Source: Symsagittifera roscoffensis
Lineage: Eukaryota > Xenacoelomorpha > Acoela > Convolutidae
Length of the DNA stretch: 64,000 nt
NCBI RefSeq assembly: GCF_963678635.1
Contig: NC_087063.1
Coordinates: 64,649,290-64,713,289, forward strand
Direction of reading: 5' to 3'
Positions 57,061-64,000 of this stretch are shown here, piece after piece (within the stretch, counting starts at the first letter, position 1; every line of letters begins with the position of its first letter). Made by a program: the position numbers and the translations under genes. A model generated the notes under the pieces. It was given only the letters and a program-made list of their open reading frames with translations, ran no database searches and had not been told where the DNA came from.

Positions 57061-59889
57061 CATATGTCTACTCGAATTTGAATTCAGGTGCTCTCAGTAC
57101 AAAATGCAAAGAAGCTCATCAACTTGATTAGATCTGATCAAATCATGATGGCCCTCGTTACATGTAGGAGTGGGAGGCTTACCTGAAGTTTATCTACAAA
57201 TCTGTCGGGCAAACAACTTGACAAATGTCTCGCAAGTTGAATACACTTCAGGCTCAGGTGACTAATTACCTGTTCAATGCCAAATCAAGTTGAAGATCAA
57301 GTTTGACAGCAGAAAAAATATTAGTGACCCGGACAGATTTGGTTTGAAAATCCGAAAGCTTTGCAGCCTTTTTTTTCTGCGCTTCAAACGAATGGCCGTT
57401 TTTGGATAGAAGAAAAGAAATTACGCGTCTAGAGTATAAACTGCCTTACCTCTTATGAGATTTTTTCTGTCTGCTGCACGATAATCAGGAAGGTCAAAAG
57501 CAGTTTTTCTGATAATTTACTAAAAATCGTTGCTTGTGTAAATACCCATAAGTGAACCTCTCAAAATAAATGACGATCAGAGTAACCTTGATGGAGGGAC
57601 TTCGATAAAGATCCTATAGAAAACTTGTACGAATAAAAACTTAAACGTTACAATAGAATACGAAGGGATCAAAAGCAAGTTTGAACTTGATTGCGAAACA
57701 GAACAAAACCTTCTAATTATGAGGCCGTAGGATGGGATTGGTGTTTGGGAGCAATGATAAATTAGCTAAAGTGTTCTCTATGAAGGTGACAGGAGAAAAG
57801 AAAGAGAATGGTACGGTGAAACGAGAAACAAAACAAACGTGAACATCATCATTATTGTGGTGTTGTAATTGATGAGCACGTGAAACTTTTGTAGCCTGTG
57901 TGTTTGCCCAGCAATTAGGACTCTTTATTTCATTCAGACACCTCATGGCTGTTATGGTTCGAATAAATCAAACCCCTCACCTTTTCATTACACCTTTTGG
58001 TATCGATTGATCGTCGCCAGTTTTGATAGACAACACAGCTGGTTGAACTGAATCCATCATAAAAATTGCATGTTAAAAAAAATATATATTTTTTCACCAA
58101 AACCAGTAAAAAAGTAAAAGTTGAAACTTAAAAAAATACACTTTATCATAACCTAAGGGCCACGCATATTAGGTAAACAATTTTATGCGCTCATCCTTTG
58201 TCAAGCTCTGCAGTCTGCAGTTCAAATTTTAGATAACCAAAAAAAAACATATGAAACTTTGGGTTTCAAAATGTAAGGAATTCTTCGCTTCTTGATAATG
58301 ATTTTTGATAGAGAACAGATTACTAAACAAACCTTATTTTATGTTAGTTTTTTGGTAATCTAATCTAGAAGTTATACTCACATTTATCGGATTCTGGTCA
58401 ACAGCTGCGGTCGAACATACAAAATATTATGATGGTAGTCTTTAGATTGTCCACATCAGAGGGTCCGAATCAATTTGATCAAATTTTTTCATTGCTCAAA
58501 AGTGTGATCAAAAACTACAAATTTCGAAAATAGTTTGAACTGTTTTATTTTAGACAAAGTTTGCTCTAACTTATCTGTGATTTGTGCCTGATTTAGTTAA
58601 GTTGTTAAAAATACCTAGTCAATGTGTTGGGGAATAACATAAATTAGTAAAATTAGCCCGAAGGCATCGCTTATCAACAAATGAAACCACTCTTGTCACA
58701 TGGAAACTTCTCCTGCCGTCGCCTCTCTACAATTTCTACCTGGTACAGCAAGTATACCTGCATGTGTATACATTACCCTTACCCACTACTCTTTTGGAAG
58801 AAGCGAGACCCCAAAGTTTGAACCTACTTTGTCGATATTTATTATTACATTTCAAGCGCACGCAGAAACCGCTTCTGTTTTTAGCTCCCCAGTTCCTAAA
58901 AGTGGGGAACTGCTTCGCTTAATCATAAACTAGGTATGCGTAGCTAAAGGTATGAATTCAAGAGTCGCAAGAAGAGTAAATAAATACTGTAGCTGTAAGT
59001 AGGTAGCCTCCCTTGATTTTGCTTTTGAATACAGAACCCAATCTAAAACATCGCCTCGGGTCAAATTCAGTCTCGAATCTGCTTCCTGCTAAATCAAAGG
59101 TTATATCTCAACGATCCAATCATTTTAACTAAGTAAGGTGTAATTATCATGCGGTAGGTCTCGCTCTAACCATTTCGTTTTATTTAAGATTTCATCGAGT
59201 ATCAGGAATATTATTCCCCCCTGTTGCAAAAAAGTGGGACTTGGTATAACATGCGAAGTCGCCTATGCTTAGCAGTTAGAATAGCTCTTCATAGAGATGA
59301 AATTTTTCTCTACTTAACATAAGAATAATTGAAAGCAAGATCTTTTCATTTGTATCAACCACCTAAAAAAATTATACCGAAAATACCAAACTAAACTATA
59401 TGTTACCATCAAGTCAAAAGCCTCCTTGAAGCATGAAAAATAAATTTTTTGTTAAAAAAGACTTTTTAACTTTAAATAAATGCTATCTACTATGGAAACT
59501 ACTTTCAGTGCGCCATAAAAATTTTAGCCAATTATTTTTTTGAAACAGTCAATTAATGCAAATTTTGCGAGAATCAAAAAATCCAGGGTTGCAAGTTTTA
59601 GCCAGGGTTGCATGTTTAATAACACTCCTGTTATTTACACTGTTCAAGGTTATTTAACCAGACGCGTTAGCAAGTACTCTGTTAAAAACTGACTCATTTC
59701 AAATAAAGCGGGGTTACAGAGAGCGTTTTCTATGATGGGATTTATCCACTCGGATCTGAGAAACGGCCTTGACCTTGGGAGAAAACTTGGGAACTGGCTT
59801 TTGTCTTCTTGTACTGAAATCTAATTGAATATACTTCAATGTTTAGTACACTGCTGAAAGTTTTCAAATTTTTACCGTTATTAACACCC
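57061..59889. other. Intergenic region
   Basis: No supported gene. Patches at 57100-57400 and 58690-59060 are less AT-rich and may be decayed coding or element sequence. The frame 58700-58933 has no motif. Confidence 0.35.
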
Positions 59890-60125
59890 GCACAGGAGTT
59901 TCATGGGAAATAATCGATTATAATGGATTACATCGGCAAAAACCTTAATCCATATAATCGATTTTCATGACCCATCCAAACATGAAAATGGATTTTCAGG
60001 TATTGAAAACGATTCTTTTTAATTTTTAAAAATCTATTTTAATCGATTATTTTGACAATTTAATCACTTTTAGGCCACAAAAATCCATGAAAATTGATTT
60101 TTTTAGCAGAAAATTGTTTACAGTT
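59890..60125. repeat. AATCGATT-rich sequence, R3-like
   Basis: Dense TAATCGATTA, AATGGATT and AAAATCGATT-type words like those in the fold-back family R3. Ends could not be defined. It lies immediately before the LTR at 60138. Confidence 0.5.
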
Positions 60126-60137
60126 AGTTAAACACAT

Positions 60138-60547
60138 TGGAACCTGATCTAAACTACATTTTATGATTGGATAAATTAGATATTTTACCACTGTAAGGTA
60201 TTTAATATTAACCAATCATGATCCATCTAACTAACAACCCACTTATTTGTAAGTGCTGAAATTACTTGTAATTTCAGCACCAGAGAGATTTGAATTTAAC
60301 TTAGAAATTAGTTGACTCTCCAAGAAGACTTCAGCAGCCGCAATAAACCAGTATACCCTAGATCTATTGAGCCTAGCAGAGACTAGTTAAACAACCTGAG
60401 ACTAGATAGTATAAGAGTAAGATTAGGATTGGTATTAGACTAAGAAGTTGCACGAATCTATCCGGCCGAAAATAAGATAGCGTGACGAGCAGACGGTGTA
60501 CCCTATCCGAAATTACTCTATGAGTTATACACTTCGGTCCTAACTCA
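60138..60547 (+). repeat. 5' LTR of the better-preserved copy
   Basis: 410 bp, TGGAACC...AACTCA. It aligns with the LTRs at 5671, 7769 and 10041 over most of its length but has diverged, with an extra ~30-bp segment near 60330-60400 and no clear TATA box. The minus-strand frames in the LTRs (10201-10410, 60373-60753) are by-products of this shared DNA. Confidence 0.8.
60253..60280 (+). other. LTR hairpin with compensatory change
   Basis: GTGCTGAAATTAC and its exact complement flank TT. Relative to 5788-5815, one arm base is T instead of C and its partner is A instead of G, so pairing is kept. Confidence 0.75.
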
Positions 60548-60549
60548 TC

Positions 60550-60569
60550 TGGTGCGACCATAAGTCTCG
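60550..60569 (+). other. Candidate primer-binding site
   Basis: TGGTGCGACCA two bases after the LTR, the same as at 6052. A small stem (GTCT...AGAC) follows in both copies. Confidence 0.6.
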
Positions 60570-60634
60570 AACAAGACCTTAATAGCTTAGAATTAACCAA
60601 AAATAGATTAGAATTTAGACAAAACATTTTAAAA

Positions 60635-60868
60635 ATGTTACACGACGATAATTTAATCGAAATGTCTCTACGACTCAATAGATCAAAGCCAATATTCCGA
60701 ACGATAAGAGAACTACCCGGAATTGCAAGAAGACCTCGAACCAGAGACGACATACGACAAAGTAAAAACTTACCATATAGTTATATGATAGTTCGGCAAA
60801 AGCCAACACAAACTTTTGTATTTAGAATACTACTAGCAATGAATTTAGATTTTCATTTGCAAACATAA
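60635..60868 (+). CDS. Element ORF A, 77-residue basic protein
   Basis: ATG to TAA, uninterrupted, 87 bases after the primer site. The protein is rich in Arg and includes SLRLNRS, GIARRPRTRDDIR and FVFRIL. The broken homologue at 6159-6385 keeps most residues despite many base changes, arguing for past selection on the protein. No known family was recognised. A nucleic-acid-binding or accessory role is possible from its charge, but that is inference. Confidence 0.6.
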   Translation: MLHDDNLIEMSLRLNRSKPIFRTIRELPGIARRPRTRDDIRQSKNLPYSYMIVRQKPTQTFVFRILLAMNLDFHLQT

Positions 60869-61797
60869 AATCTTGAAGTCAATCTTCAAAATCATTTCAG
60901 GCGCTAAACAAAATTATTAATATACAATAACGATTGATAAAAAGATCTCAGCTCGTTTTCTTAAAATTCTGCAGTAATATACAAAACATGTTTGAAAAAT
61001 ATTTATTGAAAAATCAAAATAAAAATTAGTAGCATGACAATAAATGGTTAGTAATCATAAATCATCCTGTTGTTCCATCTTCATCACCTAAACATAACAG
61101 CATTCATAAGCTCACTAATATCATAAAAACACTAAATCCTTTCTTTACACAAATTTAAATCATTTTAACCTTAAAATCACTTAAATTTAAAATCAGATCA
61201 TCAAGGCTCATCCTTGGATCTTAAATCATTTTCTATTTATTTAAATTTAAAACTTGATCATCAAGGCCTATCCTTGGATCAAAAAGAACAATTTTGTTCT
61301 CCCCCACCTACTTAGCCAGTGTCTAACGACCTCAAACGTCGATTCACTATCCAACCCTTTCTAAAAACCCAGGACTAACAGAAATTTTTGAACAAAACTA
61401 ATCATTCAAATTAGGATAAACAGTGAAGAACTTCGGTTATTCATCCTTCACTTGATCCCCCCTCTTACCAGACCCAGGATAGATCTTAGACTTAGTAAGT
61501 TTAAAATAGTATCTAACGAACTACTCGCGTTCTAATTATACCAGAACCTTGTGGATCGATTTACTATTCTCCAACCCTGAACACAATCACTACCCTTAAG
61601 TAAGATTAAGTAAGTTAACACCTTAGCTTATACTAGCCACGAGAAAGTATAAAATCATTCTTCGGAATCGATATACTTTTCTCTCCAACCCTGAACAAAT
61701 AGACCCAGGTTAGGCTGACCAAAAAAATTGTAAGGACTAACAGTCTAAGAAAATAGAAATCATTTAACAACCTTTTGCATCCGTCATCCTAAACCTT
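60869..61797 (+). other. Structured non-coding leader of the LTR element
   Basis: About 0.93 kb without a frame, conserved with 6386-7329. Stem-loops kept in both copies include AGTGAAG/CTTCACT with an inner AAC-TTCG-GTT loop (61422-61452) and AACG...CGTT with loop AACTACTCG (near 61513). GTG...ACG...CGT...CAC nests around CTCAAA (near 61320). Possible packaging, dimerisation or internal-initiation region. Confidence 0.55.
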
Positions 61798-62264
61798 ATG
61801 TCATTTAAAAACCTAGGAAATAAACAAACAATCGTTTTACACAATTGTGAAATAGATAACAAAAAAACCTCCTTGTAATCACACCTCATACACAAACAGT
61901 TGGATATATCAGAACAAAACGACAAACACTAAAAAGAAAAATCATAACCAAACAAAGACAAATTACACAAAAAAGATTTTCCAAAAACCGAAACGCATTT
62001 TCAGAATCAGAAACCAGCAGTTTAGACGAACTTTATAAATTAAAAGAATCTATAGATAAAAATTGCCCCATTCACGATCAATTATATTTTTCCGACTCAG
62101 AAACAACTTCAAATTCATCAAAAAGAGGAAAAAGAAGCATAAAAAAGCAATATAAACACAAACCAGTACATTTATTCAATTGGAATCAACCAATTAGACA
62201 CATTGATAATTACATATTAACAGTCATCAAACGAAAAAATGAGCTCAACACACACCCCAGGTGA
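61798..62264 (+). pseudogene. Element ORF B, basic protein (one frameshift)
   Basis: Starts MSFKNLGNKQTI at 61798. A frameshift near 61870-61880 separates this from LVITPHTQTVGYIRTKRQTL, after which the frame is open to TGA at 62262-62264, about 150 residues in all. It is Lys/Arg-rich with an acidic Ser patch (FSDSETTS). Homologues at 7330 and 8172 keep the same words. Its end overlaps the ORF C start by 26 bases in another frame, suggesting coupled translation. Confidence 0.6.
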
Positions 62265-64000
62265 AGAAAGTCCAGATGATGATGATATCTTCCCCTTTAT
62301 CGTAGATGCAACCACTGATAGAGGACAGCATATATTTTGCAAAAATTTACTCTTAAATTTGTTTGAACCCGGAATCAGTCCATGTAAAACAGAGTTCCCA
62401 GATGTAAAAATCAAAAGACAAATTATCGATCACTATCTGAAAGATATATGTAACTTAACACAACAATACGGAATCTACTCCATAGAATTCAGCTCACCAA
62501 ACCAAAATCACAGCAAATATGTAATTCAAACAGACAACCTTGATTTAGAATTTTCAAAAGTATTCTCAGAATATATAAAAAGCATACAATATCATAACTC
62601 ACAAAGAGCAAACTCCATATTTATAAATGAAGTTTTTGCAATAATATATAGTTATATCTCTATATTAGAAAACGAAATCCCAATCCCAAATGTCTCACCG
62701 ACAGAAACATCTAAACACATAAGAGTACGACATGAAATCACACTACTCTCTAGTTTTTTAAATATAATTAAAGAAAATTTCACTAAAGATGAAGTTTCAC
62801 AACATACAAAACATGACTTACAAAAAATTTTGGCATGGTTTATAATAGATTATTTCACACATAATATAGATTTAATTTCACATGCAAGAAAAAATTTTAG
62901 ACCTCAAAATTCAAACGATGATACCGCCATCACAGAACAGTCAGACTACTTTTGGGACCCCGAATGGTCTCATTATGCATTTATAAATATTCCACAATTA
63001 ATTGCAAGTCAAGCAATAAGTACGATATCTTATGTAAGAGATTATGTAAGAGTAATACCATTAACCATTGATGCAACACCATTAAACTATAATACATTTT
63101 TACCTGATATGCAAAATAATAGTTTAAACTCCACAGTCATACACAATGAAAACCTCAATGGAACTAGAAATCTCACTCAACAAGATATCCAGACACCATC
63201 ACACTTCATAAATGAAGAAATCGTACACACAACAACTACACAACAAAGCATTTCACCGATACGTCCAAATTTAACAACACCAAGAAATACAAACACTTCG
63301 CTAGCACAGGTAACCTTACAATCAACCGTTAAACCTTCGGTTGCCCCAAAATATTCACACATGGATTATCAAACATACAGACCCATGACAATACCGTCAA
63401 AACCACGTAAAACGTTCACTAGAAACAATTTTGCAGAACATAACTATAATTACACACATCCATCAAAAACAAATTATCCCCCACGAAAAAATTTTAATAA
63501 TTATACAAGATCTCGAAACTGGGATAATCCAATGGCACAAACTAATTCAGTAAATTTTCAAACAATTTTACATCCTTCACAGGATCGTAGTGAAAACTAT
63601 CCACTTTTTCAACAAAATAAAAAAAAAAAACAAACATCTTATCAAATGGATTACTTATCCTCAGATGATGATTTTTTACAACCAGATATATTTGCACCAT
63701 ACAATCAAGAATATCGTGGACAAAGAGTACAGAAACCACATACAAATCATAGAATTTTTTCTCCACAACCGATAGATACACAAAATCAACAACCATTTCA
63801 GCAACAAAACCCAATTAATACACAATATGTTCAACCAATTCAGCAACAAAACCCAATGATCGCACACTCGTATCAACCGACACAAATGCAAAATGAAATA
63901 CCACTCCCATATTATCTTCAACAACATGAAATAACAAGAAATCAACTTTCAAATTTTTCTCAAATGCCAAATGCAGCAGAATCATTACAAATGACTATGA
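62239..64000 (+). CDS. Element ORF C, gag-like protein, open at window end
   Basis: From ATG 62239 the frame is open for 587 codons to the last complete codon and continues past the window. An acidic start (EESPDDDD) is followed by a predicted helical domain of about 300 residues (EFPDVKIKRQIIDHYLK, ICNLTQQY, LAWFIIDYF, FWDPEWSH). The rest is disordered, rich in Gln, Asn, Pro and Thr, with Lys/Arg patches and QQNP repeats. Position and architecture fit Gag, but no CCHC knuckle is seen. The fragment at 8496-9560 is homologous and conserved through PSVAPKYSHMD. It shows no RT or protease motif within the window. Confidence 0.7.
   Translation, partial: MSSTHTPGEESPDDDDIFPFIVDATTDRGQHIFCKNLLLNLFEPGISPCKTEFPDVKIKRQIIDHYLKDICNLTQQYGIYSIEFSSPNQNHSKYVIQTDNLDLEFSKVFSEYIKSIQYHNSQRANSIFINEVFAIIYSYISILENEIPIPNVSPTETSKHIRVRHEITLLSSFLNIIKENFTKDEVSQHTKHDLQKILAWFIIDYFTHNIDLISHARKNFRPQNSNDDTAITEQSDYFWDPEWSHYAFINIPQLIASQAISTISYVRDYVRVIPLTIDATPLNYNTFLPDMQNNSLNSTVIHNENLNGTRNLTQQDIQTPSHFINEEIVHTTTTQQSISPIRPNLTTPRNTNTSLAQVTLQSTVKPSVAPKYSHMDYQTYRPMTIPSKPRKTFTRNNFAEHNYNYTHPSKTNYPPRKNFNNYTRSRNWDNPMAQTNSVNFQTILHPSQDRSENYPLFQQNKKKKQTSYQMDYLSSDDDFLQPDIFAPYNQEYRGQRVQKPHTNHRIFSPQPIDTQNQQPFQQQNPINTQYVQPIQQQNPMIAHSYQPTQMQNEIPLPYYLQQHEITRNQLSNFSQMPNAAESLQMTM

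Larger units (their letters stand above)
60138..64000 (+). mobile_element. 5' part of an LTR retroelement, better-preserved copy
   Basis: Same family as 5671-10420: LTR 60138-60547, primer site at 60550, ORF A, conserved non-coding leader, ORF B and a gag-like ORF C still open at the window edge. Polymerase and 3' LTR must lie beyond. ORF A and ORF C are uninterrupted in this copy; ORF B has one frameshift. The layout of two small ORFs plus a long structured leader before gag is unlike a standard gypsy, copia or BEL element. Confidence 0.8.

Noticed and set aside
57713-57946. 77-codon minus-strand ORF
   Set aside because: No motif or conservation evidence; composition looks like chance.
60373-60753. 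126-codon minus-strand ORF, with a relative at 10201-10410
   Set aside because: Antisense to the LTR; the similarity follows from conserved LTR DNA rather than a protein.
1-64000. tRNA, rRNA, snRNA, hammerhead ribozyme or CRISPR array
   Set aside because: Looked for conserved boxes, CTGATGA/GAAA cores and regular repeat-spacer patterns by eye; none was convincing.

Overview
The window is AT-rich metazoan nuclear DNA. It has spliced genes with GT-AG introns, TATA boxes, an AATAAA site, many mobile-element remnants and one 200-N scaffold gap. The best anchor is a split gene on the minus strand (36565-43183) for a ZEB/zfh-1 family zinc-finger homeodomain repressor. The species cannot be named from sequence alone. 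A bilaterian invertebrate with a moderately large, repeat-rich genome fits best. There are no prokaryotic features, no CRISPR array, and I found no tRNA or rRNA gene.

Layout. 1-1290 is repeats: a dispersed element copy, a 65-bp inverted repeat, and a degenerate ~56-bp array broken by the gap. 1291-4381 probably holds two exons of an unrecognised helical-repeat gene with a transposon remnant in its intron. 5671-10420 is a decayed LTR retroelement that was tandemly duplicated after insertion. 10421-28350 is a gene-poor repeat zone: a LINE 3' end, several MITE-like and fold-back elements, a nearly identical 1.56-kb tandem duplication (16571-19677) and a diverged LINE tandem duplication (24006-26777). 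28662-34209 is a dead BEL/Pao retrotransposon. 36400-43700 is the ZEB-like gene, nearly free of recognisable repeats. 43700-60130 is intergenic with scattered element copies. 60138-64000 is the better-preserved 5' part of the same LTR family as at 5671; its gag-like frame is still open at the window edge.

The ZEB-like gene can be assembled completely: five coding exons, four introns all in phase 1, 794 residues. It has a CCHC-type finger, a canonical homeodomain, a CtBP-type PLDLS motif and three C-terminal C2H2 fingers. No N-terminal finger cluster typical of the family could be found.

The most novel-looking item is the LTR family at 5671 and 60138. Its LTRs carry a short hairpin just downstream of the TATA box, and two copies differ by a paired, compensatory change. 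The primer site is followed by a conserved 77-residue basic ORF, then about 0.9 kb of conserved non-coding leader with stem-loops (one with a UUCG loop), then a basic ORF overlapping the start of a long gag-like ORF without a zinc knuckle. Comparing the two copies shows which parts are under constraint.
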